Notes: generated by a model not told the origin, from the sequence alone. DNA of 64,000 nucleotides from JAGVSR01 sp963742405 (GCA_963742405.1 CAVUMB010000005.1:124001-188000); one strand, 5' to 3'. Counted from the stretch's first letter, positions 18,721 through 28,434 are shown. Numbers and translations are program-made.

Positions 18721-19460
18721 CCTTGTGCGTCGAAGCGGCTTCTCCGCCAGGGCAGCCAATCATTGTCGCCCGTGATGTCGTCAAACGCTACCGCATCGGC
18801 GATCAGGACGTGCGCGCCCTCGACGGTGTAACTCTTGACATCGCTGCCGGCGAATTCGTCGCCATCATGGGCGCGTCCGGCTCGGGCAAGTCGACGATGA
18901 TGAACCTCATCGGAGGTCTCGATACGCCCACATCCGGTAGCCTCGCGATCGATGGCCGCGATATCGGCGCGATGGCCGCCGACGAACTGGCGGATCTGCG
19001 CAATCGGACCATCGGCTTTGTCTTCCAGCAATTCAATCTGCTGCCGCGCACGCCCGCCTACCGTCAGGTCATGCTGCCGCTGCAGTATGCACACCCCCGC
19101 CCGCCAGATATGGAAACGCAGGCCCGCCGTCGGCTTGAGCAAGTCGGCCTCGCCAACCGCATGGATCACTTGCCCCGTCAGTTGTCGGGCGGCCAACAGC
19201 AGCGGGTCGCCATTGCCCGTGCGTTGGTCAACAATCCGAAAGTCTTGCTCGCCGACGAGCCGACCGGCGCCCTCGATAGCCGGACTTCGGACGACATTAT
19301 GCGGCTCTTTTCAGCTCTCAATGACGATGGCATTACGGTTGTCGTTGTCACCCACGAGACCGAGATCGCCGAATGGGCCAAGCGGCGGATTACGTTCCGC
19401 GATGGCCGCATCGTTTCCGACGTTCGTCAAACACGCCTGCAACGGGAAGCCGCGCAATGA
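18717..19460 (+). CDS. ABC transporter ATP-binding protein, MacB/LolD type
   Basis: ATPase of 247 residues that powers the adjacent permease. Walker A is GASGSGKST (near 50-58), the Q-loop is FVFQQFNLLPR, the signature is LSGGQQQR, Walker B is VLLADEPTGALD, and the switch His is in VVVTHE. The LLADEPTGALDS pattern is typical of the MacB/LolD/FtsE group. Start and stop both overlap neighbours by the ATGA arrangement, so adaptor, ATPase and permease form one operon. Confidence 0.92.
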   Translation: MTLCVEAASPPGQPIIVARDVVKRYRIGDQDVRALDGVTLDIAAGEFVAIMGASGSGKSTMMNLIGGLDTPTSGSLAIDGRDIGAMAADELADLRNRTIGFVFQQFNLLPRTPAYRQVMLPLQYAHPRPPDMETQARRRLEQVGLANRMDHLPRQLSGGQQQRVAIARALVNNPKVLLADEPTGALDSRTSDDIMRLFSALNDDGITVVVVTHETEIAEWAKRRITFRDGRIVSDVRQTRLQREAAQ

Positions 19461-20689
19461 CCGTCCTCGACAGCTTGCGCGTGGCTCTGACCGCATTGCG
19501 ATCCAATCTCCTGCGTTCAATCCTGACGACGCTCGGCATCGTAATCGGCGTCGCTTCGGTTATTATTCTCGTGGCTGTTGGAAATGGTGCGACCGGCGAG
19601 GTCAATCGTCAGATTACGGCTCTGGGCACCAACATGCTCGTCATTTTTCCCGATGCCATGCGCGTGATGGGCCGCTCCAGTGCAACCGGTTCGGCCCTGC
19701 CGCTGTCAGAGACCGACGTGACTGCCCTACGCGAAAAAATAGTCGGCGTGAGTGGCATCTCCGGCCAGCTTGAGGAATCCGCACCTGTCGTCCGCGGCAA
19801 CCTCAATTGGACAACTTCGGTCAGTGGCGTTCACGGTGATTATACGTTCGTGCGTGATTGGCCGGTCAGGGACGGTCGCGAATTGAATGCCCAGGATCTG
19901 CGAGCGGCAGGTCGCGTTGCTCTCATTGGGGCAACGGTCGCCAAACAGTTGTTCCCCGGTGAAAACCCTATCGGTGCGGAAGTGCGGATCAAGAATGTCC
20001 CGTTCCAAATCGTGGGCCTTTTATCCGTCAAAGGTCAATCCGCAATGGGGCGCGACCAGGACGACGTGATGCTCATTCCGATGACGACAGCGCGTAATCG
20101 CATTGTCGGCAAGAGTGACGTCCAGGTCGATCAGGTGGGGCGCATTTACGTCAAGCTCGACGACCAGACGGACATCAAGGTCGCGCAGGAGGAAATGGAA
20201 CAGCTTCTGCGCCAGCGTCGCAAGAATGGCCCCAATAGCGAAGATTCCTTTTCGGTACGCAATATGGCTGAGTTCATGCGTGCGCGCACTGAAGTGCTCT
20301 CAACGATGAGCTATCTGCTGGGGGCCACGTCAGCAATTTCGCTCATTGTCGGCGGAATTGGCATTATGAACATTATGCTTGTGTCAGTTACCGAACGGAC
20401 GCGCGAGATTGGCCTCAGAATGGCTGTGGGCGGAAGGAAGCGAGATATCATGCTGCAATTCCTCGTCGAAGCCGTGATGCTTTGCCTGCTCGGCGGTCTT
20501 ATTGGAATTGCCCTGGGTGTAGGAATAGCCTGGCTTGTCGCCTACATGGCGAGTTGGCCTGTTGCCGTCAGTCTTAATGTGATCGCTGGAGCAATGACGG
20601 CCGCCGGATTGACTGGCATCATTTTCGGCTTTTTTCCCGCCCGCCGGGCGGCTGGGCTCAATCCGATAGACGCACTGAGAAGTGAATAA
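19457..20689 (+). CDS. MacB-like ABC transporter permease
   Basis: A 410-residue permease of the type VII (MacB/FtsX) class. One N-terminal span (SILTTLGIVIGVASVIILVAV) precedes a large periplasmic domain (~60-270), then three C-terminal spans beginning SLIVGGIGIMNIMLVSVTER, with TREIGLRMAVGG as the coupling region, and the ending FFPARRAAGLNPIDALRSE. Together with the preceding adaptor and ATPase it forms a tripartite mechanotransmission exporter for an unknown substrate (peptide, siderophore, macrolide or lipid). The last gene of the operon. Confidence 0.92.
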   Translation: MTVLDSLRVALTALRSNLLRSILTTLGIVIGVASVIILVAVGNGATGEVNRQITALGTNMLVIFPDAMRVMGRSSATGSALPLSETDVTALREKIVGVSGISGQLEESAPVVRGNLNWTTSVSGVHGDYTFVRDWPVRDGRELNAQDLRAAGRVALIGATVAKQLFPGENPIGAEVRIKNVPFQIVGLLSVKGQSAMGRDQDDVMLIPMTTARNRIVGKSDVQVDQVGRIYVKLDDQTDIKVAQEEMEQLLRQRRKNGPNSEDSFSVRNMAEFMRARTEVLSTMSYLLGATSAISLIVGGIGIMNIMLVSVTERTREIGLRMAVGGRKRDIMLQFLVEAVMLCLLGGLIGIALGVGIAWLVAYMASWPVAVSLNVIAGAMTAAGLTGIIFGFFPARRAAGLNPIDALRSE

Positions 20690-20929
20690 TTTCAATGAAA
20701 GAAATTAAGTCACTCGTGATTACATGATGCATGCCAAGCATTTTATTCTATGAATTGCGCAATATGCGACCTATCGTAATCTCAAAGAGCTTGCCAAACG
20801 CGTTTCAACGGACTATCGGCATTTAGGGCTCAAAAATCGAGCGAACTTAGCCAGGTCCGACCGAGACCGGCAGGTTGCAAAACAAACAACATCGCAATAC
20901 CTTCAAGGTAACTAGATAAGGACTGCACC

Positions 20930-21250
20930 ATGGCTGCTGTAAACGTCGAACGGATGTCGTTGCGGGAAATCAACGATCTGGAAGCCAAGATTGCCAAAGC
21001 CAAGTCGGCGGCGCGCGAAAAGGCAAAATCGGATATAAAGGACAAGATCGACCGACTGGTCGATGGCACGGGCTTTACCGTTGCTGAACTCTATGGCTTT
21101 GCCAACCGCGGACGTGGCCGTTCCAAATCGGCCGCCAAGTATGCCAATCCAGAGAACAAGAGCGAAACGTGGACAGGTCGCGGCCGCAAGCCGAACTGGC
21201 TCGTCGCCCGCCTAAAGAAGGGCGCCAAGATCGAAGACTTTTCGATCTAG
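20930..21250 (+). CDS. H-NS family nucleoid-associated protein
   Basis: A 106-residue DNA-binding protein. Residues 8-45 form a basic coiled-coil oligomerisation helix (LREINDLEAKIAKAKSAARE), and the C-terminus has the H-NS AT-hook-like core YANPENKSETWTGRGRKPNW at ~70-90. In alphaproteobacteria such proteins are usually called HvrA/H-NS histone family. It probably binds AT-rich DNA and silences or modulates transcription. The 240 bases upstream are AT-rich, with a possible TTGCAA/TACCTT promoter pair at 20875-20903. A strong terminator follows, so it is monocistronic. Confidence 0.92.
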   Translation: MAAVNVERMSLREINDLEAKIAKAKSAAREKAKSDIKDKIDRLVDGTGFTVAELYGFANRGRGRSKSAAKYANPENKSETWTGRGRKPNWLVARLKKGAKIEDFSI

Positions 21251-21279
21251 TCCAGACTGTTTCACAGTGAAGCCGGCAG

Positions 21280-21320
21280 AAAACGATGATCGCTCAGTTG
21301 CGGTGATCGTTTTTCTTTTT
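21280..21320 (+). terminator. rho-independent terminator of the H-NS-like gene
   Basis: A 14-pair stem (AAAACGATGATCGC with GCGGTGATCGTTTT, one G-G mismatch and one G-T wobble) with the loop TCAGTT and a TTTTCTTTTT tail, 30 bases after the stop codon. Confidence 0.85.
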
Positions 21321-21444
21321 GCGGCAATTGCAAAAGCGATCCAGCCGTATTCAAACTAAGCGATTGGGATACTGAGCCCCGTGACCAACCGCAGACGTCG
21401 TGTTCGCATGCTGTCAAGCGAACGTGCCGATTAGCCTCGGCAGC

Positions 21445-21693
21445 TTAGCCTCGCACAGCGTAGATGCGTTCCCATACGAAAAGGCACACCGCGTAGGCCG
21501 CGGCAAGGACGAGGAACGTATCGGCGATCTGTCTTGGTTCTGCGTCGACGAGGGCGAGCGTCTCAGGGGTATGATGGGCGAGAAGCGCCAGCGCGGCAAA
21601 CAGCACCGTAAAGCCGCAAAACACGATCTGCACAAACTTCTGCGAGCGCAGTCGCAGGTCGTCGATCAACTCGTCGTCGGTGGGGTCACGCAT
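21445..21693 (-). CDS. small hypothetical membrane protein (82 aa)
   Basis: An acidic N-terminus (MRDPTDDELIDDLRLRSQKF) is followed by two membrane spans (VQIVFCGFTVLFAALALLA and a C-terminal TFLVLAAAYAVCLFVWE). The start at 21693 is chosen because the charged N-terminus looks genuine; an upstream in-frame GTG-type start at 21723 is possible. No family recognised. Confidence 0.55.
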   Translation of the reverse strand: MRDPTDDELIDDLRLRSQKFVQIVFCGFTVLFAALALLAHHTPETLALVDAEPRQIADTFLVLAAAYAVCLFVWERIYAVRG

Positions 21694-21795
21694 GTCCGGC
21701 CTACGCACTACAACTTTGACCAAGGCAAAAAAGCGATGATCGCGATCAACTGGTCGCGATCATAAGAGTGCCGTGATGCGTGGGGAAGCGCTTAT

Positions 21796-23064
21796 TTACT
21801 CATTCTTAAGGTTGACCAGTTGGACAAGGCGCGCCCGCACGAGAGCCGCATCCTGAGGAAACCCGGCCGCCATCCACCACTGATCGAGCAGATCGAGAAC
21901 TTGCCCGATCTCGGGACCCGGCGGTACGCCCAGATCCCGGACATCTTTTCCGCTGACCGGCAGCTTGGGTATGGGCCAGCTCTCGGCAATCATCAGTCGC
22001 TGCAGCCGTGCCCGATCTGTCGGATCGGCGGCCACATCGCGCGCCCAGGTCAAGAGAACGCCATCGCGATAGAGTTCGCAGCCGTGCCTGTAAAGAAACG
22101 ACTTGGCCCTTAACTCATCAGCGTCCGGCTCGAACGCGCGGTCGGGAAAATCGAGATCGGCAAGGCGCTCGTACTCGGCCTTCGATAGGCGCAATCGGTC
22201 GCGCAATCGCGCAGCGGATGCGGGACCGTGCACGGCCAGCGCGTGAAGCCGGCGGACCGGGCTGACCGCGATGCCGTTCGCGAACTCGATCGCCGCAAGG
22301 CGCGCGAATGTGACGATGTCACCGCCCTCGCCCAGAACGCGCGATAACAGACCCGCCTCATCCATTTCCGATAGGACGATTGGTGCGTGCGCTGCCGTCA
22401 GCAGCTGCAAAAGTTCCGAGCCGATACGCTCGGCTGAAATCTGATCAAGCCCATCTTGCAATGCTGCGCAGGCCTCATGTCCGGCGCGGTCGATAGCCCC
22501 GTCGGCATAGGCCGCGGTAAAGCGATAGAACCGCAGGATGCGCAGGTAATCTTCTTCTATCCGGTCTTCCGCCCGGCCAATGAAACGCACGCGACGCGCC
22601 CTGAGATCAGCGAGCCCGTCGATGTAATCGTAGAGCCGGCCTTCGGCATCGCAATAAAGCGCATTGATCGTGAAATCGCGGCGATGTGCATCGGCGGACC
22701 AGTCTTCGGTGAAAGCCACGGTCGCGTGCCGCCCGTGCGTTTCCACGTCCCGGCGCAAGGTGGTGACTTCGAACGGCTTGTGGCCGGCGAGGATCGTTAC
22801 GGTGCCGTGCGCAAGTCCGGTCGGCACCACGCCGAACCCTGCCCTCTCGGCGCGGGTCATCACGTCTTCGGGCAGCGCAGATGTGGCGATATCGATATCG
22901 GTGACGGGCCGGTCCATGAGTGTGTTGCGTACGGCGCCGCCGACCACGCGAGCTTCCCCGCCCCCCTCGTTGAGGACGGCCAAAATTTCCTGCGTCGCCG
23001 GCGCCCTTAGCCAATCGGCCGTTGCCAATTTTGGATCGGGCGAAGGTTGGTGCTCGTCGGTCAC
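21796..23064 (-). CDS. cca: CCA tRNA nucleotidyltransferase / poly(A) polymerase family
   Basis: Adds or repairs the 3' CCA of tRNAs. The 422-residue class II nucleotidyltransferase has the flexible-loop motif GGAVR at 42-46, the catalytic DID at 56-58, RRDFTINALYCD for nucleotide selection near 130, and EEDYLRILRFYRF near 168. The C-terminal half is helical. Alphaproteobacteria usually carry one such enzyme next to a nudix hydrolase and a DUF6111 gene, as here. It is the last gene of a nudix-DUF6111-cca run; the DUF6111 stop lies 11 bases before its start. Distinguishing CCA-adding from poly(A) polymerase activity is by context. Confidence 0.92.
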   Translation of the reverse strand: MTDEHQPSPDPKLATADWLRAPATQEILAVLNEGGGEARVVGGAVRNTLMDRPVTDIDIATSALPEDVMTRAERAGFGVVPTGLAHGTVTILAGHKPFEVTTLRRDVETHGRHATVAFTEDWSADAHRRDFTINALYCDAEGRLYDYIDGLADLRARRVRFIGRAEDRIEEDYLRILRFYRFTAAYADGAIDRAGHEACAALQDGLDQISAERIGSELLQLLTAAHAPIVLSEMDEAGLLSRVLGEGGDIVTFARLAAIEFANGIAVSPVRRLHALAVHGPASAARLRDRLRLSKAEYERLADLDFPDRAFEPDADELRAKSFLYRHGCELYRDGVLLTWARDVAADPTDRARLQRLMIAESWPIPKLPVSGKDVRDLGVPPGPEIGQVLDLLDQWWMAAGFPQDAALVRARLVQLVNLKNE

Positions 23065-23075
23065 GGGACTATCGC

Positions 23076-23366
23076 TTATTCGATATGGCCGGATTGGATC
23101 TTGCCGTCTTTCAACACGGGCGGCGTGTAATGCTGACCGGGCTTGCCTCCCGAGGTGCTGCCGAAGGTGACGAGCGCGACGATGAGCAAGAGGGTTCCCG
23201 CCGCTGTCAGCCAGATCAATGGCGCGTCATTGAGAAGTCCCGTCGGCTTGATGCGTCCGTCCGGCGTGCGCTCCAGCGTCTCGGGTCGCGCAATCAGAAC
23301 CCAGCCGAGGTAGGCCAGGGTCGGCAGCAGGAACAGAAGAATGTTTTCAATGATGACGCGGATCAT
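23076..23366 (-). CDS. DUF6111 family membrane protein
   Basis: A 96-residue protein with two membrane spans: IIENILLFLLPTLAYLGWVL at the N-terminus and PLIWLTAAGTLLLIVALVTF in the middle. A short polar C-terminus (YTPPVLKDGKIQSG) is typical of the alphaproteobacterial family between nudix and cca genes. Function unknown; the conserved position suggests only co-expression. Confidence 0.75.
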   Translation of the reverse strand: MIRVIIENILLFLLPTLAYLGWVLIARPETLERTPDGRIKPTGLLNDAPLIWLTAAGTLLLIVALVTFGSTSGGKPGQHYTPPVLKDGKIQSGHIE

Positions 23367-23393
23367 GGGACCTTGATTGTATGAGAACGCCGC

Positions 23394-24062
23394 TCAGGAG
23401 GCGGCGAAAAGCTTGTCGTGCAGGTTTCTCAGAATGCCGGCAGTTGCACCCCAGATGTAGTGCTCGCCATAAGGCATTGCATAGAAGTGCCGGTCACGGC
23501 CGCTGATGCTGTGCGCATCGATGCGATGATTGGCCGGGTTCATCAGGAAGGCAAGCGGGACTTCGAAGACCGCTGCAACTTCGTCCGTGTTGGGTGCGAG
23601 ATGAAATCCCGGACGAATGAGCGCCACGACCGGCGTGACCGCAAAACCGGTGCCGGTGCGATAGACATCGAGAAAGCCCAGCGGCTCGATGAAGGGCCGC
23701 GGCAGACCGATCTCTTCCTCTGCCTCACGCAGGGCCGTATCGACGGGTCCGCAATCGCCAGCATCTGGCTTGCCGCCCGGAAAGGCGATCTGCCCGGCGT
23801 GTGTGCCCAGGTGAGCGGTACGCACGGTCAATAAAACGGCAAGTTCTTCGCGCGCGACCACGGGCACGAGGACCGCAGCTGGCCGCGCCGCAGCGTGCCC
23901 CTGCCAGTCCCTGAATGCGGACGGATTGAGATCGAAGTCGCTCGGCGGCGAAACCGGCCCATCGGACACGACCGAGGCGGCAGGTTCACGGTTGAGGCGG
24001 CGTTCAGCCAACGCCCGAAAGGCATCGTGCTGGCGGCAGTTGGCGGCGGAGACTGCAGGCAT
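23394..24062 (-). CDS. NUDIX hydrolase, probable CoA pyrophosphatase
   Basis: A 222-residue nudix enzyme. The nudix helix is REAEEEIGL, preceded by GGKPDAGD (Asp in place of the usual first Glu). LLTVRTAHLGTHAGQIAFPG just before it is the UPF0035 signature of CoA diphosphatases, which split CoA or acyl-CoA into phosphopantetheine and 3',5'-ADP. First gene of the run leading to DUF6111 and cca. Confidence 0.88.
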   Translation of the reverse strand: MPAVSAANCRQHDAFRALAERRLNREPAASVVSDGPVSPPSDFDLNPSAFRDWQGHAAARPAAVLVPVVAREELAVLLTVRTAHLGTHAGQIAFPGGKPDAGDCGPVDTALREAEEEIGLPRPFIEPLGFLDVYRTGTGFAVTPVVALIRPGFHLAPNTDEVAAVFEVPLAFLMNPANHRIDAHSISGRDRHFYAMPYGEHYIWGATAGILRNLHDKLFAAS

Positions 24063-24211
24063 CGTGGACTTCTATAACGCATTGCACTCGCCGATGCGAA
24101 CAATGCGCGGGGTCGGTGTTGCTTGCCGCATTTCGTACGCCTTCCCGTGCCCTAGAGTAAAATGGTTCATGAGCATTCGCGGACATCGCTGACACTGAGG
24201 GGGAAATCGGC

Positions 24212-25420
24212 ATGCGGGCGGCCGGGATTGCGGGGTGGATACGCGCAACGATACTTTTCGCCACCCTGGTGTTCGGACAGGGCTTGCCGGCGCAGGCGTC
24301 GCTGGAAGGCCAGTTCGCCGACAGCCTCGAAACAGGCGAACGTCGGATTTTTGAAAAGTACATTGCCGCCCGCCGCTTCTACAACCTGACGCTCGACGAA
24401 TTCTGGGCTGAAGTCGATGAGAAGCGAGCATTGCGTCGCAAAAAGCGCGCGGCAGATCAACCGATCACCGCCAAGGATTACGCGACTGGTTTTCCTCCTG
24501 ATTATTCAGGCCCCCAGCTGCCGCCCGCGCTCGCCAGAAACTGGACGCAGTATCAGGAGAAGGATGCTGAGACGAAGCCGCCGCCCGAGCCCCGGCCGGG
24601 CGTCGAGGACTTCCTCGCTCACGCCAAGCAGCAGTTCGCTTTTGTGCCCGAGCGCATCCCCGAACGCGAATTCAAGCGCCGCTACGCCCGCGAGGCGCTT
24701 CGCGTCGGCCTGACCAAGGATCAGGTCGTGCGAGTGTACGCACTGGAAACGAGTGGTCTCGGCACCGCCGACATGGTTGCCGGTATCCATCCGATAACTC
24801 GGAAAGGGTCCCCGATATCAACGGCGATCGGCTACGCCCAGCTGCTGTCGGCCAATTCAACCAGTGAACTGGTCAAGCACGGTCCAGGCTTCATCGCGCG
24901 GCTGAAACAGCTGGCAAAGTCGGCGCCCTCACCAGATGCAGCCAAGCGATACGAGCGCAAGGCCCAGATCCTGTCGCGCATGCTCGCCGTGGCGAAATCG
25001 GTACCCAACGAGTGGAGCCGGCACGTGGCGCTGGGCAGAACGCCGAAAGGTTATGGCATCCATGCCATCAATATCGACGGCGACATCGGGCCTTGGTTGC
25101 AGGTCCTCAAACTCGAAGGCCTGAAAGAACTGGCTCAAAAAAAGGGCAAGATGCAGCTGACCGGCGCTGAAATTGAATTGATGAACCTGGCTGGCCCGGG
25201 AACGGGTCTCGAGATGATGACGCCGGCCGGACGTGCAGCGAGCACACCGAACTTCTTCGAGCGCGGCGCCTACGGTCGCAACACGATCGTTCGCGGCAAG
25301 ACTGGCGCAGAGCTGCTGAAGGCGCTCGACGAAAGGATGCAGACCAACCTCATCAACGAAGGCGCGGTCGTTTTCAGTCAGGTCTTTGACGAAGTCGCCC
25401 TAGAGATGGCTCGCCGTTGA
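24212..25420 (+). CDS. exported protein, possibly lytic-transglycosylase-like
   Basis: A 402-residue exported protein. The signal peptide (IRATILFATLVFGQGLPAQA) is followed by a charged region (~35-150). A central domain contains ALETSGLGTADMVAGI near 182 and AIGYAQLLSANS near 210. This spacing of a Glu-Ser pair and a GYAQLL strand recalls the E-S and GLMQ motifs of soluble lytic transglycosylases, but the match is partial and I would not assert activity. GAGGGGGAAA precedes the ATG. Convergent with hemF. Confidence 0.7.
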   Translation: MRAAGIAGWIRATILFATLVFGQGLPAQASLEGQFADSLETGERRIFEKYIAARRFYNLTLDEFWAEVDEKRALRRKKRAADQPITAKDYATGFPPDYSGPQLPPALARNWTQYQEKDAETKPPPEPRPGVEDFLAHAKQQFAFVPERIPEREFKRRYAREALRVGLTKDQVVRVYALETSGLGTADMVAGIHPITRKGSPISTAIGYAQLLSANSTSELVKHGPGFIARLKQLAKSAPSPDAAKRYERKAQILSRMLAVAKSVPNEWSRHVALGRTPKGYGIHAINIDGDIGPWLQVLKLEGLKELAQKKGKMQLTGAEIELMNLAGPGTGLEMMTPAGRAASTPNFFERGAYGRNTIVRGKTGAELLKALDERMQTNLINEGAVVFSQVFDEVALEMARR

Positions 25421-25428
25421 ACAGAAAC

Positions 25429-26349
25429 TCAAGGCCACTTCACCACCGGCGGCATGGATGACAGGATGCTCTCGACATTGCCGCCCGTTTTCAGGCCAAA
25501 CATAGTGCCGCGATCGTAGAGCAGATTGTACTCCACATAGCGTCCGCGCCGGATCAATTGCTCCTCGCGGTCCACTTCGGTCCAAGGTGTCGTCCAGTTG
25601 CCGCGCACGAGCATCGGATAAACACTTCGGAACGCCCGCCCCACATCCTGTGTGAATGCCAGGGCGGCGTCGAAACTGCCATCCTCGTCCGACGGCGTCA
25701 GGTAATCGTAGAAGATGCCGCCGATGCCGCGCATTTCCTTGCGATGCGGCAAATAGAAATATTCATCGCACCACTCCTTGAAACGCTTGTAGTCGGCGAC
25801 GGTGTGCCCTTCGCACGCCCCGTACATCGCGGCATGAAAAGCAAGCGTGTCGGCATCTTTCTGCGTCCGCCGCCTGTCGAGCACCGGCGTGAGATCGGCA
25901 CCACCGCCGAACCACCACTTCGACGTCACGACCATGCGCGTATTCATGTGCACCGCTGGCACGTTCGGGTTCTGCGGATGCGCAATGAGAGAAATGCCCG
26001 ACGCCCAAAAACGGGGATCTTGTTCGGCGCCGGGGATCTGTTTGCGAAACTCCGGGGCGAACTCGCCATGGACGGTCGACGTGTGCACGCCGACCTTTTC
26101 AAACACCCGCCCGTGCATGAGCGACATTACCCCACCGCCAAGGTCAGCGGTCGGATCGTCACCGGTGTGGTCGGCACGGTTCCAGGGCGTACGCACAAAG
26201 CGACCCGGTGTCATACTGGAGGTTTGGGTGCCGGCCGGAAGATCGTCCTCAAGCTTTTCGAAAGAGGCGCAAATATCATCGCGCAGACTTTCGAACCAGG
26301 CGCGCGCGGCAGCCTTTCGGGCAGGCAGCAGATCGTTGAGGGCATCCAT
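25429..26349 (-). CDS. hemF: aerobic coproporphyrinogen III oxidase
   Basis: Oxygen-dependent decarboxylation of coproporphyrinogen III to protoporphyrinogen IX in heme synthesis. The 306-residue protein has the family blocks GGGVMSLMHGRVFEKVGVH, NPNVPAVHMNTRM, SKWWFGGGADLTPVL and FYLPHRKEMRGIGGIFYDY, and the C-terminal RRGRYVEYNLLYDRGTMFG. The ATG at 26349 gives the usual N-terminus; Shine-Dalgarno signal is weak. Confidence 0.96.
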   Translation of the reverse strand: MDALNDLLPARKAAARAWFESLRDDICASFEKLEDDLPAGTQTSSMTPGRFVRTPWNRADHTGDDPTADLGGGVMSLMHGRVFEKVGVHTSTVHGEFAPEFRKQIPGAEQDPRFWASGISLIAHPQNPNVPAVHMNTRMVVTSKWWFGGGADLTPVLDRRRTQKDADTLAFHAAMYGACEGHTVADYKRFKEWCDEYFYLPHRKEMRGIGGIFYDYLTPSDEDGSFDAALAFTQDVGRAFRSVYPMLVRGNWTTPWTEVDREEQLIRRGRYVEYNLLYDRGTMFGLKTGGNVESILSSMPPVVKWP

Positions 26350-26556
26350 CGTGGTCGGTCTTTCGTAAGTGAGACGATAAGGCTTCTTCGTGCCACGTTT
26401 CTGGCACGACGCCGACACAGCCGATAGTGTATTCCACGCCCTTCGGGAAGGGCTGGAACCTTAAGATTGACCCGCACGTCTACCGCCACTCTAGCTGCTG
26501 TGGCCGCCGCGTCGATTGCTCTAAGCCGCCCAGGCTCCCCCCTAGAAGGCGATAAC

Positions 26557-28434
26557 GTGTTGTCTCGGTTGTTTGAACGTTTTGAAAAGCACATTGACCC
26601 CTTCGCGGGGGACGGAACGGTACGGCCGCCCGATACGCTGATAGCGTTCTACTGGCATTTCGTCGGCCAGAGCTGGCCCGTCTTCGCCCTACTGTTGTTC
26701 ATGGGCTTCTGCGCTGGCGTTCTGGAAGCCTCACTTTTTGCTTTCGTCGGCTCGCTCGTCGACCGCATGCGAACAGCGACCAGCCCCGACACCTTCATCG
26801 CCGACAATGGCAGACTTCTGCTGTTCATGGCCTTCGTCGCTGCGGTCTTGCGCCCGGTCGTGTCGTTCGTGCACGATCTCGTCAAACATCAGATGATTGG
26901 CGGCTCGTTCACGACACTCGTCCGCTGGCAGTCGCACGCCTACGTTCTTCGCCAGAGCCTCAGCTTCTTCCAGAATGATTTTGCCGGCCGGGTCGCCAAC
27001 AAGGTCATGCAGTCGGGCCCCGCGGTACGGGAAAGCGTCGTGCAGGCGATCGATGCTGTCTGGTTCGTGGCGGTCTACTGGCTGACGGCCGTCGTGCTTT
27101 TTGCCCAGGCCGACCTATGGCTTGTAACGCCACTGGCGCTATGGTTTCTCGCTTATGTCGTCGTGCTGAGATATTTCATCCCTCGCTTGAAGGCACGCGC
27201 CATCGAGACGAGTGAGGCCCGCTCCATGCTGACCGGCCGCATCGTCGACAGCTATACCAACATTCTCACCGTCAAGCTTTTTGCCCACACCGAGCGCGAG
27301 GACACGTACGCCAAGTCCGCCATGCGCGAACAGCTTGACAAGTTGCAAGTGCAGTTGCGCCTGACGACTTTAATGGAGACATCGCTGTTCCTGTTGAATG
27401 GCCTACTCCTCGTCGGCATGTCGGCGCTGGCCATCAGACTGTGGAGTGAGCAGGCGGTGACGATCGGCGCCATCGCTCTGGTCATGGGGCTGACGATCCG
27501 CATCGTGAACATGTCTGGTTGGGTCATGTGGACCGTGGCCGGTATTTTTGAAAATCTCGGCATCGCTTATGAGAGTATGGAAACGGTCTCGCGCCCTTGG
27601 ACGGTGCTCGACCAACCGGACGCAAAAGTCCTTGCTGTGCCGAAAGGTGCCATCACGTTCGAGGACGTAACATTCCGCTATGGTCGCGCCAGAACGTTCG
27701 GCGACGACCGCCGCGGCGGCGTCATCGAGGGACTGTCGCTCAACATTGAACCGGGCGAGAAGGTCGGTCTTGTCGGCCGGTCGGGGGCCGGCAAATCGAC
27801 ACTTGTCAGCCTACTGATGCGCTTCTACGACCTCGAAAGCGGTCGCGTGCTGATCGATGGCCAGGATATCGCTGAGGTAACACAGGAAAGTCTGCGCTCT
27901 GCAATCGGTCTCGTGACGCAAGACACCTCACTTTTGCACCGCTCTGTTCTCGATAACATTCTATACGGTCGTCCGGAAGCGGGCCTTGAGGCCGCCAAGC
28001 TCGCGGCCAAGCGCGCCCACGCTGATCACTTCATTCCCGATTTGGAGGATCTTGCCGGCCGCCGCGGATTGTCGGCTCACGTTGGAGAACGCGGCGTGAA
28101 GCTCTCAGGCGGCCAACGTCAACGGATCGCCATTGCACGGGTGTTGCTCAAAAATGCGCCGATCCTCGTTCTCGACGAGGCGACGAGCGCTCTCGACAGC
28201 GAAGTTGAAGCCGCAATTCAGGACAGCCTGCGCGATCTGATGGCCGGCAAAACAGTGATCGCCATCGCGCATCGCTTGTCCACCATCGCCGCCATGGATC
28301 GTCTCGTCATCATGGATCAGGGGCGCATCGTGGAGGAGGGCAACCATACCGAACTGTTGCGTCGCGGCGGCCTTTACTCCGATCTATGGAAGCGTCAATC
28401 GGGCGGCTTTCTCGGCCAGGAAGCGGCCGAATAA
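26557..28434 (+). CDS. ABC exporter (permease fused to ATPase), first of a tandem pair
   Basis: Half-transporter of 625 residues: six-span exporter domain (~35-330), then an ATPase with Walker A GRSGAGKST, Q-loop LVTQDTSLLHRS, signature LSGGQRQR, Walker B ILVLDEATSALDSEVE and switch IAHRLST. Both the motif set and LWKRQSGGFL ending match the next gene. I chose GTG at 26557 because AGAAGG lies just upstream and the protein then starts LSRLFERFEKHIDPF, like its neighbour; an upstream ATG at 26467 adds 30 unlikely residues. Substrate unknown. Confidence 0.9.
   Translation: MLSRLFERFEKHIDPFAGDGTVRPPDTLIAFYWHFVGQSWPVFALLLFMGFCAGVLEASLFAFVGSLVDRMRTATSPDTFIADNGRLLLFMAFVAAVLRPVVSFVHDLVKHQMIGGSFTTLVRWQSHAYVLRQSLSFFQNDFAGRVANKVMQSGPAVRESVVQAIDAVWFVAVYWLTAVVLFAQADLWLVTPLALWFLAYVVVLRYFIPRLKARAIETSEARSMLTGRIVDSYTNILTVKLFAHTEREDTYAKSAMREQLDKLQVQLRLTTLMETSLFLLNGLLLVGMSALAIRLWSEQAVTIGAIALVMGLTIRIVNMSGWVMWTVAGIFENLGIAYESMETVSRPWTVLDQPDAKVLAVPKGAITFEDVTFRYGRARTFGDDRRGGVIEGLSLNIEPGEKVGLVGRSGAGKSTLVSLLMRFYDLESGRVLIDGQDIAEVTQESLRSAIGLVTQDTSLLHRSVLDNILYGRPEAGLEAAKLAAKRAHADHFIPDLEDLAGRRGLSAHVGERGVKLSGGQRQRIAIARVLLKNAPILVLDEATSALDSEVEAAIQDSLRDLMAGKTVIAIAHRLSTIAAMDRLVIMDQGRIVEEGNHTELLRRGGLYSDLWKRQSGGFLGQEAAE

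Noticed and set aside
18717..20689. Assigning the exporter as LolCDE
   Set aside because: The adaptor protein upstream and single permease with MacB-like topology fit a MacAB-type system.
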